Part shown: positions 52,877 through 61,088 of the stretch, in pieces
Numbering within the stretch: position 1 is the first letter of the stretch
Layout of the letters: the number at the start of each line of letters is the position of its first letter
NCBI GenBank assembly: GCA_017619375.1
Contig: JAFZSL010000067.1
Coordinates: 1 to 64,000, forward strand
DNA from: Prevotella sp.
Lineage (GTDB): Bacteria > Bacteroidota > Bacteroidia > Bacteroidales > Bacteroidaceae
Length of the DNA stretch: 64,000 nt
Direction of reading: 5' to 3'
Notes under the pieces: model-generated
What the model was told of the DNA's origin: nothing
The model's input: only the letters and a program-made list of their open reading frames with translations
Databases searched by the model: none
Position numbers and translations under genes: made by a program

Positions 52877-54097
52877 ATGAAAGAAAAAGACTTAGACAAG
52901 ACTACTTTACGATTGATGATGATGGTGGCGATGCTTTTTGTCACGGCTGTTTCGACCGCCCAATCTCCCTTGAACAAAAGACACTATCAAGTAGATTATG
53001 TGAACGAATCGCACCTGCTACGCAAGGGCCGTACGATCAATGTGGTCCACGTCAACTTTGAGTGGCCCAGGTTCCTCAGCGACAACCCGACCAATGCATT
53101 GCAGAAGTCTCTCTGCAAAATCTTTTTCAATAACGGGCACAATAATTTGGAGAAGGGTTTGAACTATTATCTCAAGAAGTGTGGCAATGAAATTCACCAA
53201 ATGCCCGACGAGGAAGGATTGGAGACAAATTATATCAACTTGGAGTTGCAGACCTTGGCATGGGAGAGAGACAAATACATATCCTTGAGAGTCATTAGAT
53301 CCTATCGCTCGGGCGATGAGGATACACCCTTTTTCCTGAACGAGTTGCTCACCTATGATGTGGTGGCAGACAAAGTGTTGCGGTTGGATGATATCTTCAA
53401 ATGGTCTAAGTGGGATAATTTTGATATCAGAGACCTCATAGCGGGGAACACACTTCAATCTATTGTCAACGACTCCTACGAATTAGGGAATTTATTTCAA
53501 TCTGTATTAACTGACTCCTATGATTTTTATGCGGGTGATTATCCCAACCAAGCATGCCTCGTGCCCAATGGAGTGCTGCTTAGTTTTCCCGGGACGGCAA
53601 ATGATGATGGTGTCGAAAACACCTCCATCGTTCCCTTGAATTGCTTGAATTCTTGGTTGACTCTCGCAGCGAAGAAAACGCTTAAGGGAAGCGGCAAGCG
53701 ACGGAAAGACAATACCAAGAGGACTGATCCCGTCGAGCATGACAATTTCACAATGGATACAACGCTTGTCTATGATTTTGCACCCACCATGCCCAAATAC
53801 AAAGGAGAAGAAAGGGATATGTTGAATTTCATCCATAGGCATGCCACCTACCCGGCCTATGAAAAGTTGAAGGGCATCCAAGGCAAGGTGTTGGTGTCGT
53901 TTATCGTTGAGCGTGACGGTTCTCTGTCTGCACCTTCGGTTATCAGCCCCGTCTCGCCAGGCATCGATCGCCAGGCCGTGAAGGCGGTCATGTCCATGCC
54001 TGGATGGAAACCGGGAATGAAAGATGGTGTTCCCGTCAGGGTCAGGATGACCGTTCCTGTCGTTTTCAAGATGGCCGATGGAGAGGGATGCACGTAG
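52877..54097 (+). CDS. Exported protein with DUF3298-like region and TonB C-terminal domain
   Basis: 406 residues. An N-terminal hydrophobic stretch (MMMVAMLFVTAVSTA) acts as signal peptide or anchor. About 45-260 resembles the RsiV/DUF3298 fold: FFLNELLTYDVVADKVLRLDDIFKW is its landmark. About 310-402 is TonB_C (MLNFIHRHATYPAYEKLKGI, GKVLVSFIVERDGSL, MSMPGWKPGMKDGVPV). There is no proline-rich spacer, so it is unlikely to serve as classical TonB. The gene is AT-rich compared with its neighbours. Confidence 0.7.
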   Translation: MKEKDLDKTTLRLMMMVAMLFVTAVSTAQSPLNKRHYQVDYVNESHLLRKGRTINVVHVNFEWPRFLSDNPTNALQKSLCKIFFNNGHNNLEKGLNYYLKKCGNEIHQMPDEEGLETNYINLELQTLAWERDKYISLRVIRSYRSGDEDTPFFLNELLTYDVVADKVLRLDDIFKWSKWDNFDIRDLIAGNTLQSIVNDSYELGNLFQSVLTDSYDFYAGDYPNQACLVPNGVLLSFPGTANDDGVENTSIVPLNCLNSWLTLAAKKTLKGSGKRRKDNTKRTDPVEHDNFTMDTTLVYDFAPTMPKYKGEERDMLNFIHRHATYPAYEKLKGIQGKVLVSFIVERDGSLSAPSVISPVSPGIDRQAVKAVMSMPGWKPGMKDGVPVRVRMTVPVVFKMADGEGCT

Positions 54098-54190
54098 GAA
54101 AGGAAAGATGTTTCAATCTTCAATTTTGGTCAAAATGTTATGAAAAATCCGCATTTTGTGTCTTTTTGCACATTTTTTCGGCATTTTTTC

Positions 54191-54219
54191 TTGCATCTTA
54201 ATAAAAATGTCTACCTTTG
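54191..54219 (+). promoter_or_regulatory. Promoter and leader of asnA
   Basis: TACCTTTG at 54212-54219 with TTG at 54191-54193. The 54-base leader contains a small stem GGCTC/GAGCC around 54236-54256, not matching a known riboswitch. Confidence 0.65.
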
Positions 54220-54273
54220 CAACGCAAAACAGAGCTGGCTCCCTGTAAGGTGAGCCTTTAATTATCGATATCA

Positions 54274-55311
54274 ATGACTAATTTCATCAAGCCGACGAAC
54301 TATAAGGCATTGCTTGACCGTCGCCAGACGGAGCAGGGCATCAAACTGATTAAGGACTTTTTCGAGCAGAACCTGAGCACCGAACTGCGTCTCCATCGTG
54401 TGACGGCACCTTTGTTTGTGTTGAAGGGATTGGGTATCAACGACGACCTCAACGGTGTGGAGCGCCCTGTAACGTTCCCCATCAAGGATCTTGACGATGC
54501 ACGTGCCGAAGTGGTGCACTCGTTGGCCAAATGGAAGAGACTGACGCTTGCCGAATATGAGATAGAGCCCGGTTATGGCGTTTATACCGACATGAACGCC
54601 ATCCGCGCCGACGAAGAGTTGGACAACATCCATTCGCTCTATGTCGACCAGTGGGACTGGGAGGCCGTCATCACCCGCAAGGACCGGACGGTGGCGTATC
54701 TCAAGGATGTGGTGCGCCGCATCTACCATGCCATCCGCCGCACTGAGTATCTCGTATGTGAGTCCTATCGTCAGATCAAGCCATTCCTTCCCTCTGACAT
54801 TCATTTCATCCATAGCGAGGAACTGTTGCAGATGTATCCGAATTTGACGGCCAAGGAGCGCGAGGATGAGATATGCAAGAAATACGGAGCGGTATTCCTC
54901 ATCGGCATCGGCGGCGACCTCTCCAACGGCGAGCCGCACGACGGTCGTGCACCCGATTATGACGACTGGTCCACGGTGGGTGACAACGGCTTGAAAGGTC
55001 TCAATGGCGACATCCTCGTGTGGTATCCTGTGTTGGGACGCTCGCTCGAACTGTCTTCCATGGGCATCCGTGTGGACAAGGAGGCGTTGCTGCGTCAACT
55101 CGAAATCGCGGGCAAGACGGAGCGCAAGGACCTCTTCTTCCACCAGCAACTGCTCAACGACCATCTCCCCCTCAGCATCGGCGGCGGCATCGGCCAGAGC
55201 AGATTGTGCCTCATGTTGTTGCATAAGGCACATATCGGTGAGATTCAGGCCAGCATCTGGCCCGAGGAGATGCGAGAAGAGTGCAAACGGCTGGGGATGC
55301 CGTTGATATAA
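54274..55311 (+). CDS. asnA: Aspartate--ammonia ligase (asparagine synthetase A)
   Basis: 345 residues, the normal length. It makes asparagine from aspartate, ammonia and ATP with release of AMP and pyrophosphate, in the cytoplasm. The sequence runs co-linear with the family: FIKPTNYKALLDRRQTEQGI at the N-terminus, LNGVERPVTFPIKDL, LYVDQWDWEAVI and, near the end, SIGGGIGQSRLCLMLLHKAH, which belongs to the class-II aminoacyl-tRNA-synthetase-like ATP site. It has its own promoter and converges with dnaX on one terminator. Confidence 0.97.
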   Translation: MTNFIKPTNYKALLDRRQTEQGIKLIKDFFEQNLSTELRLHRVTAPLFVLKGLGINDDLNGVERPVTFPIKDLDDARAEVVHSLAKWKRLTLAEYEIEPGYGVYTDMNAIRADEELDNIHSLYVDQWDWEAVITRKDRTVAYLKDVVRRIYHAIRRTEYLVCESYRQIKPFLPSDIHFIHSEELLQMYPNLTAKEREDEICKKYGAVFLIGIGGDLSNGEPHDGRAPDYDDWSTVGDNGLKGLNGDILVWYPVLGRSLELSSMGIRVDKEALLRQLEIAGKTERKDLFFHQQLLNDHLPLSIGGGIGQSRLCLMLLHKAHIGEIQASIWPEEMREECKRLGMPLI

Positions 55312-55351
55312 AAAAAGTCCTATAAGGCCTCAAGCCTTATAGGACTTTTTT
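55312..55351. terminator. Bidirectional terminator between asnA and dnaX
   Basis: AAAAAAGTCCTATAAGGC (55311-55328), loop CTCAA, and the exact complement ending TTTTTT (55334-55351). The stem fills the entire 40-bp space between the two convergent stop codons and has A and T runs on both flanks, so it serves both genes. Confidence 0.95.
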
Positions 55352-57166
55352 TTAGGACAGTTCCAGTTCCAATTGCTTGCGGAGCAGTTCGATGGCTTTC
55401 TTTTCCTTGCTCAGTTTATCCAACAATTCCCGTTTCGACAGCATCGGCTTGATTTCGTCGGCCTCTGCCAGTCTGATGTTGAAATTGATATTCCCGTTGT
55501 GCAGATAGATGGCCATCGTCTTGCGGATGCGGGCTTTGAATTGGGTGAGTTGCTCGAGCAATTGTTGGTTGTCCACCACAATCTCGATGTTGGGATATTG
55601 GGTGATGCGTGGGATGATGTTCTTCAGTCGGGGAGCGAGTCCCGGTAACGGTTTCATCATGCGGTTGCACATGCCCATCCATTCGCGGGCGAGGTCGTCT
55701 TGGCTGAACTGAGTGTCCTCTTCCTTGTTGGTGATTTCCACCTCTTCGGTCTTCTCCCCTTTCACCTCCTTTTCTGCTTCCATCTGCTTGAACATTCCCA
55801 AACCTTTGGGGCGCATGCCAGGTGTCGGGCGTCGGATGGTGGTGGAGGTTGAAGGTGACGGTTCCTGTGTGGTGGTGGAGGCTGTTGTCGGTTCTTGTCT
55901 TGTCCCAGACGTTGTCGCAGCAGCGGCAGGCGTTACCGTGGCCGTCTGGGAAGGCCTTTGGTTTTGCTGTCCGGTCGCGGCCACCTGTGCTGCCGCATTT
56001 TTCTGACCGGATGCTACGAGTTTCTTGAACAGGGATTTCAAAGTCTTGCGGGGGCGACCCGCCCCGGCGCCGTCTTCTTGTGTGGCTTGAGCGATTTCGA
56101 TGAGTGTCAGTTCCACCAGCAGTCGTTTGTTGCTGCTCTGGCGGTAGTTGATGTCGCACTCGTTGCAGAATCGCAGGGCTTGATAGAGGAATTTGGGCGG
56201 GCATTTCTTCGCCTGCTCTCCGTATCTTGCCCTCTGGCGGTCGCTCACCTCCAGCAGTGGCAGTGTGGCAGGGTCTTTCGCCATCATCACGTTGCGGATG
56301 TGGCTGGCGAGGCCGTTGATGAGTTGTCCTCCATCGAAGCCGTTGTTGATGATGGTGTTGAGCAGTACCATCACGTCGGCCACTTTGTTTTCCAAACTCA
56401 GGTCAACGATGTTGAAATAGTTGTCGCTCACCAGCACGTTGAGGTTGCTCACCACCTTGTCGTAGGTCAGCGTTCCTCCGCAGAAACTAACGCATTGGTC
56501 GAAGATGGAGAGGGCGTCGCGCATGCCACCGTCGGCTTTCTCGGCAATGAGTGCCAGCGACTCCTCGTCGTATCCGATGCCTTCCTTTCCCGCCACCATC
56601 TTGAGGTGGTCCACGATGTGTGGCACGTCCATCCTTTCGAAGTCATAGATTTGGCATCGTGAGATGATGGTGGGCAGGATTTTGTGTTTCTCCGTGGTGG
56701 CGAGGATGAAGATGACATACGAAGGCGGTTCTTCCAATGTCTTGAGGAAGGCGTTGAAGGCCTGCGTGGTAAGCATGTGCACCTCGTCGATGATGAACAC
56801 CTTGTAGCGTCCCAGTTGCGGTGGTATGCGTGTCTGCTCCATCAACCCCTTGATGTTCTCCACGGAGTTGTTGCTTGCCGCGTCGAGTTCGAAAATGTTG
56901 AGCGACCGCTGCTCGTTGAAGGCGAGGCAACTCTCGCATTCGTTGCAAGCCTCGCCGTCGGGGGTGACGTGCTCGCAGTTGATGGTCTTGGCGAAGATGC
57001 GAGCGCAGGTGGTCTTGCCCACGCCCCTTGGCCCGCAGAAAAGGAAGGCATGGGCGAGCTTGCCGCTCTTCACCGCATTCTTCAGCGTAGTGGTCAACGC
57101 CGACTGTCCCACGACGGATGCGAAGGTCATGGGGCGGTATTTCCGTGCTGATACGATATATTCCAT
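55352..57166 (-). CDS. dnaX: DNA polymerase III subunit gamma/tau
   Basis: 604 residues from the ATG at 57166 (MEYIVSARKYRP); in-frame codons further upstream overlap the promoter. The AAA+ clamp-loader domain has Walker A GPRGVGKT (45-52), zinc cysteines 64, 74, 77 and 80, Walker B FIIDEVH (125-130) and sensor LATTEK followed by the ISRC segment. About 390-470 is a Thr/Gln/Ala-rich linker, then a C-terminal tau-like domain with MCNRMMKPLPGLAPRL. It loads the sliding clamp at the replication fork. A -1 frameshift site producing gamma is not obvious. Confidence 0.96.
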   Translation of the reverse strand: MEYIVSARKYRPMTFASVVGQSALTTTLKNAVKSGKLAHAFLFCGPRGVGKTTCARIFAKTINCEHVTPDGEACNECESCLAFNEQRSLNIFELDAASNNSVENIKGLMEQTRIPPQLGRYKVFIIDEVHMLTTQAFNAFLKTLEEPPSYVIFILATTEKHKILPTIISRCQIYDFERMDVPHIVDHLKMVAGKEGIGYDEESLALIAEKADGGMRDALSIFDQCVSFCGGTLTYDKVVSNLNVLVSDNYFNIVDLSLENKVADVMVLLNTIINNGFDGGQLINGLASHIRNVMMAKDPATLPLLEVSDRQRARYGEQAKKCPPKFLYQALRFCNECDINYRQSSNKRLLVELTLIEIAQATQEDGAGAGRPRKTLKSLFKKLVASGQKNAAAQVAATGQQNQRPSQTATVTPAAAATTSGTRQEPTTASTTTQEPSPSTSTTIRRPTPGMRPKGLGMFKQMEAEKEVKGEKTEEVEITNKEEDTQFSQDDLAREWMGMCNRMMKPLPGLAPRLKNIIPRITQYPNIEIVVDNQQLLEQLTQFKARIRKTMAIYLHNGNINFNIRLAEADEIKPMLSKRELLDKLSKEKKAIELLRKQLELELS

Positions 57167-57200
57167 ATTTGTGTTTTTTGTTAGTTTCTCAATGCTTGTG

Positions 57201-57231
57201 CAAAAGTACAAATAAGCGAGCGGAAAGCAAA
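57201..57231 (-). promoter_or_regulatory. Promoter of dnaX
   Basis: On the minus strand TTTG (57228-57231), 19 bp, TACTTTTG (57201-57208). The start codon is 34 bp downstream. Confidence 0.8.
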
Positions 57232-57375
57232 ACAAACAACGAAGTTTTTGTTTTCTTTTCCGAGCAGGAGTGCTTTCGACGAAGTCAAAAGTAATAAAAA
57301 AATCGATTAAGCGAGAAAAAAATGAAATACATTTATTTTTTTCGAGCGTGAGAAATTCCGCATCCGTCCGTATAT

Positions 57376-57572
57376 GACGCAGAAAGCGTCACCTCTCAAT
57401 AACCGTAGTGTCCGTAGGACCTGCGGCATGTCTGAAGGGATTGCCTGCACTCTGAAAGAGTGCCCCATCATCAACGTTTGGGCGACCCCTTCAGGGTCGA
57501 TCCCCTCCATCGCATTTCCATCCAGGGGTGCTACGCACACCCCGGCTACCGAGAGGTGACCCTTTCAGGGTC
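57376..57572. repeat. Array of six short hairpins in the dnaX spacer
   Basis: Six small inverted repeats with 3- to 7-base loops lie in 200 bp: GACGC/GCGTC (57376-57390), GTCC/GGAC (57410-57420), GCACTCT/AGAGTGC (57447-57463), CGACCC/GGGTCG (57483-57499), GGGGTG/CACCCC (57525-57543) and GACCC/GGGTC (57558-57572). The 800-bp spacer 57167-57967 otherwise has no gene. Loops AGAAA, CTTCA and TTTCA recur. Confidence 0.7.
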
Positions 57573-57967
57573 TCGTGCCCTACGACTTCGGGGGACATTC
57601 CGCGGTGGAGGGTGTGTCAAAATGCAAAATAATGAGTTGGCCACTATCAATCAGTAAGCATACCACCCTCAAACTGCAAAGTTAAGGCCATTTCTTTGAC
57701 CCAAAATAGGGCTTTGAAATGGCCTTTTCTTGTTTGATAATTTCAAACTGTAAGATTTTCAAGAGGGAATTTACATTTTGCCCCCTACAAGTTAACCTAT
57801 ATGGGGCTTATAACTTGATGTGTTTCAAATAATATTAGAGCTCAAATGATTTGCTGGAACCTACGATACTGTTGAGACAATCAAGGCGTGCCCTTTGATA
57901 TCAAAAGGCACGCCTGGCGCGAAAATGATTGACACCCCAGCAGTTTCATCGGCTGGGAATCATCATC

Positions 57968-58390
57968 TTACAAGTCTTTTTGTTCTTGCAATTCTTCTAA
58001 AGGGATTTCCAAGAATGTGACGGCAGCATGGGTGGTTTCCCCTTCCATGGTCACCTTGAAGCCTTTGTTCTCTTCCTTGCATTTGGAGAGCAATGGCTTG
58101 ATGTCGCTTGAGTTGAAAAATTCCTCTTTCAACTGATCTGCCATTGATTTAAGCATTTGTTCCATAATGGGGTTGTCCAGTCTCATTTTATCTTCTGCCA
58201 TCGTCATGGTCAGTTCCAATGCATCGGCTTTGTTTTCAATGTTGGTCATTTTCATGCCACTACCACAATCTTTTGGCAAATCTTTTTTCATACTTTGCAC
58301 AGCTTCGTCCAATGACTGTGAGCAGCTGAACAATGCAAATGTCATGAAACAGAGGAGAAGATACGTCCCCATTTTTGTCATTTTTTTCAT
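57968..58390 (-). CDS. Lipoprotein of unknown function
   Basis: A 140-residue protein with lipobox ALFSC (Cys 23). The mature part is helical with many Met, Lys and Glu, including LDNPIMEQMLKSMADQLKEE, and a short beta end EGETTHAAVTFLEI. I recognise no family. It has its own strong promoter (58453-58483) of the same module type as the tandem promoters at 58680-58845, with which it is divergent. Confidence 0.65.
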   Translation of the reverse strand: MKKMTKMGTYLLLCFMTFALFSCSQSLDEAVQSMKKDLPKDCGSGMKMTNIENKADALELTMTMAEDKMRLDNPIMEQMLKSMADQLKEEFFNSSDIKPLLSKCKEENKGFKVTMEGETTHAAVTFLEIPLEELQEQKDL

Positions 58391-58452
58391 AGCATATACC
58401 CTTGGTTCGTGTCGGGTGCAACTTCTAATGAATAAAAAGGATTTCTATTTTG

Positions 58453-58483
58453 CAAAGGTGGTGCAAACCGAGCGAAGCGCAAA
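58453..58483 (-). promoter_or_regulatory. Promoter of the 140-residue lipoprotein
   Basis: On the minus strand TTTG (58480-58483), 19 bp containing CTTCGCTCGGTTTGCAC, then CACCTTTG (58453-58460). The inner sequence CTCGGnTTGCAC is shared with the promoter modules at 58680-58845. Confidence 0.75.
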
Positions 58484-58599
58484 ATAAATCATTTATTTAC
58501 GATTCCGATATGCAACCATTTTCACGCAGCAAAGATAGTAAATAATGAGACAAATGCAAAGAAAAATCTCCTGTTTTGCAACACATCATCCAGAAAAAT

Positions 58600-58666
58600 G
58601 GCGGCAAACAACGGCAATAATGTTCAGGCGGCAAACAATGCCAATAATGTTCAGGCGGCAAACATC
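58600..58666. repeat. Tandem 27-bp repeat, about 2.5 units
   Basis: Units start at 58600, 58627 and 58654 with GGCGGCAAACA; the first two are 27 bp long, end ATAATGTTCA and differ at only two positions; the third is partial. The array lies in the divergent spacer between the lipoprotein and the LysM gene, 14 bp before the first promoter module. Confidence 0.85.
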
Positions 58667-58679
58667 CATGTTTAGGGCT

Positions 58680-58845
58680 AAGATAGGCTGCGCCTCAACA
58701 ATAAAAATAAAAAATGGCTTTTTTGTTTTGTATTGTCTTCGGCTTGCACAACTTTGCCCTTCGGGCGAAGATAGGCTGCGCCTCGGAAAAGAAAATAAAA
58801 ACTTCGTTATTTATTTTGCTTTTCACTCGGCTTGCACTATCTTTG
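58680..58845 (+). promoter_or_regulatory. Duplicated promoter module before the LysM gene
   Basis: Two 78-bp copies (58680-58757 and 58768-58845) each start AAGATAGGCTGCGCCTC, have an A-rich then T-rich centre, and end in CGGCTTGCAC-nn-CTTTGC. The second contains a perfect promoter, TTTG at 58815-58818, 19 bp, TATCTTTG at 58838-58845, with the start codon 22 bp downstream. The first has a weaker one (TTTG 58727-58730, CAACTTTG 58749-58756). Confidence 0.85.
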
Positions 58846-58867
58846 CATTTGAAAAGAGAAGAAGTGT

Positions 58868-60232
58868 ATGAAGAGTATCAAATATTTTTTATTGTTGTTG
58901 TTTCTTGCAGTAGCATGGACAGCATATGCCCAAAGCTCTAAGATTCGCACCCAGCACAAGGTGGACAAGAACGAGTCGGTGTTCGGCATCGCCAACTCCT
59001 ATGGAATCACCATAGAAGATCTCATCAATGCCAATCCCGAGATGAAACAGCAGGGGTATGAACTCAAGCGTGGTACCATCCTCAACATCCCCTACGGCAA
59101 AGACGAACAGGGAAAAGCCACCACTACCACACCTTCCACCAACACCGCCAAGCCCGCATCGACAACAGTGGTGGGTAAGAACGAGGTGAAGGTGGGTGTG
59201 ATGCTGCCGTTGCACGACAACGATGGCGACGGGCGGCGCATGGTGGAATACTACCGTGGCTTGCTCCTCGGTGTGGACCGTGTGAAGAAGGATGGTGTCA
59301 CTGTTGACATGCATGCCTGGAACGTGCCCATCGATGCTGACATCACCCAGACGCTCAAGGAAAAGGATGCCGCCGAATGCGACATCATTTTCGGGCCGTT
59401 GTACACCAAGATGGTGAAGCCTCTCGCTGACTTTTGTGACAAGAATGGCATCATGATGGTCATCCCTTTCTCCATCAATGGCAATGATGTGGAGCAGCAT
59501 TCCAACATCTTCCAAGTATATCAGGCGCCAGAGGAGTTCGACCAGCAAACCATCAAGAACTTCATACAGTGGTTCAACAACTACCACGTGGTCATCATCG
59601 ATTGCGAGGATGAGAAGAGTGGCAAGGCCGATTTCATGAAGAAACTCCGGGCGGAGTTGGAGAACTACGACATTCACTACTCGCTCACCGCCTTGAAGAC
59701 CCCGGACAAGAATTTCGCCAAGGCCTTCAGCCTCTCCCAGCCGAATGTCGTGGTGGTCAACACCGAGCACTCTCCTTCGCTCAACAACACGCTGGCCAAA
59801 CTCAACATCCTCACGCAGAAGAACACCGACCTGCAAGTGTCGCTCTTCGGTTACAAGGAATGGTTGATGTATACCAAGGTGTATCTTGACTATTTCTTCA
59901 AGTACGATGCATACATCCCATCCTATTTCTATTACAACGATGTCTCCCTGGACACGAAATGGGTGGAGCGCAACTACCAGAAATGGTTTGAACGCGAGAT
60001 GAATGCCGAGGCATTGCCAAGATTTGCTCTCACCGGATTCGACCACGCCTGCTTCTTCATCGGCGGATTCTCCCAGTTTGGGAAGAACTTCAACGGCGGG
60101 AAAGGCCAGATGACCTACAAGCCCGTGCAGTCGCCATTGAAGTTCAAACAAGTGGGCAAGGGATATAAGAACACCAATTTCATGTTCGTCCATTACAAAA
60201 CCGACCGTACCATCGAGTCGGTGAACTATTAG
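58868..60232 (+). CDS. LysM protein fused to a type-1 periplasmic-binding domain
   Basis: 454 residues. Signal peptide about 1-20. A LysM domain (about 27-74: HKVDKNESVFGIANSYGITI, then GTILNIPYG) binds peptidoglycan. A Thr/Ala/Lys-rich linker leads to a type-1 periplasmic-binding fold (about 100-400) with VKVGVMLPLHDND, CDIIFGPLYTKMVKPLADFC and NVVVVNTEHSPSLNNTLAKL, the outline of the LpoA-like and amino-acid-binding proteins. No ABC partner is next to it. It precedes an outer-membrane barrel gene by 5 bp, so a peptidoglycan-to-outer-membrane link or cell-wall sensor is plausible. Confidence 0.85.
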   Translation: MKSIKYFLLLLFLAVAWTAYAQSSKIRTQHKVDKNESVFGIANSYGITIEDLINANPEMKQQGYELKRGTILNIPYGKDEQGKATTTTPSTNTAKPASTTVVGKNEVKVGVMLPLHDNDGDGRRMVEYYRGLLLGVDRVKKDGVTVDMHAWNVPIDADITQTLKEKDAAECDIIFGPLYTKMVKPLADFCDKNGIMMVIPFSINGNDVEQHSNIFQVYQAPEEFDQQTIKNFIQWFNNYHVVIIDCEDEKSGKADFMKKLRAELENYDIHYSLTALKTPDKNFAKAFSLSQPNVVVVNTEHSPSLNNTLAKLNILTQKNTDLQVSLFGYKEWLMYTKVYLDYFFKYDAYIPSYFYYNDVSLDTKWVERNYQKWFEREMNAEALPRFALTGFDHACFFIGGFSQFGKNFNGGKGQMTYKPVQSPLKFKQVGKGYKNTNFMFVHYKTDRTIESVNY

Positions 60233-60237
60233 GAGTT

Positions 60238-61014
60238 ATGACAGAAAGAAGGAAAGACATCCTCTTCGTCTTCATCATGGCAGCATTTCTCTCATGGCTG
60301 CCAGGGAGGTCGTGTGCGCAAATTGGTGAGCACCGCGACGACTTGGCTGTCGGCGGTGGCGCCGGAGTCGTCTTCTCCTCGGTGGGGTTCAAGCCGAAAG
60401 TGCCACAGGGCATGCACATGGGGCCCACCTTTGGCGTCGTGGGGCGTTATGTGTGCGAGAAATATTACACCATGATATGCTCCGTCGTGGGCGAGGTCAA
60501 CTTCGCCTCCGTGGGTTGGAAGGAAGACATCCGCGACAAGCGTGACAACAAGGTGGTCAATGCCCTCACGGGAAAACCAGAGGAATATAGCCGCACCATC
60601 AGCTATGTGCAGGTGCCTGTCTTCGCACATCTGGCGTGGGGCAATGAGGTGAGCGGCTGCAATTTCTTTTTCCAGGCCGGTCCTCAGATTGGATTCTATC
60701 TGGGAGAGTCCACGTCGAAGAACTTCGACCTCGACAACATCAACATGACCGACCGCTCCAACAGTGTGACGCGGCAATACACCATGGATGTGGAGAAGAC
60801 CTTCGACTACGGCATTGCAGGAGGGTTGGGCGTGGAATACTCGCGGCCCCGGCTGGGCCATTTCCTCATAGAGGGACGCTACTATTATGGCTTGGGCAAC
60901 ATCTACGGGGCCACCAAGCGTGACTATTTCGGCGTTTCCAATTTCTCCAACATCTCCATCAGGCTGACCTACCTTTTCGACCTGAAGACTACGAAGGGAG
61001 TGGCGAGGAAATGA
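60238..61014 (+). CDS. Outer-membrane beta-barrel (PorT-type) protein
   Basis: 258 residues with signal peptide (about 1-28, ending RSCA-Q). The mature part (VGGGAGVVFSSVGFKPKVPQ and GVVGRYVCEKYYTMICSVVG, later NFFFQAGPQIGFYLG and a terminal ISIRLTYLFDL) is an eight-strand barrel of the OMP_b-brl_2/PorT-like family. It follows the LysM protein by 5 bp with GGAG before its start, so the two are co-translated and may act as one complex. Confidence 0.8.
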   Translation: MTERRKDILFVFIMAAFLSWLPGRSCAQIGEHRDDLAVGGGAGVVFSSVGFKPKVPQGMHMGPTFGVVGRYVCEKYYTMICSVVGEVNFASVGWKEDIRDKRDNKVVNALTGKPEEYSRTISYVQVPVFAHLAWGNEVSGCNFFFQAGPQIGFYLGESTSKNFDLDNINMTDRSNSVTRQYTMDVEKTFDYGIAGGLGVEYSRPRLGHFLIEGRYYYGLGNIYGATKRDYFGVSNFSNISIRLTYLFDLKTTKGVARK

Positions 61015-61088
61015 GGATGAATGCCGCACAAGTAGTGTTTTACCATTGATAATGCTTAATTTCATATCCATATTACAACAACTTCAAA

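Noticed and set aside
55352-57166. Programmed frameshift in dnaX
   Set aside because: No AAAAAAG-type slippery sequence followed by a stem-loop is evident at the expected place after the AAA+ domain.
57307-57657. Short proteins in the hairpin array next to dnaX
   Set aside because: The frames follow the palindromes on both strands, and no ribosome-binding site or homology is seen.
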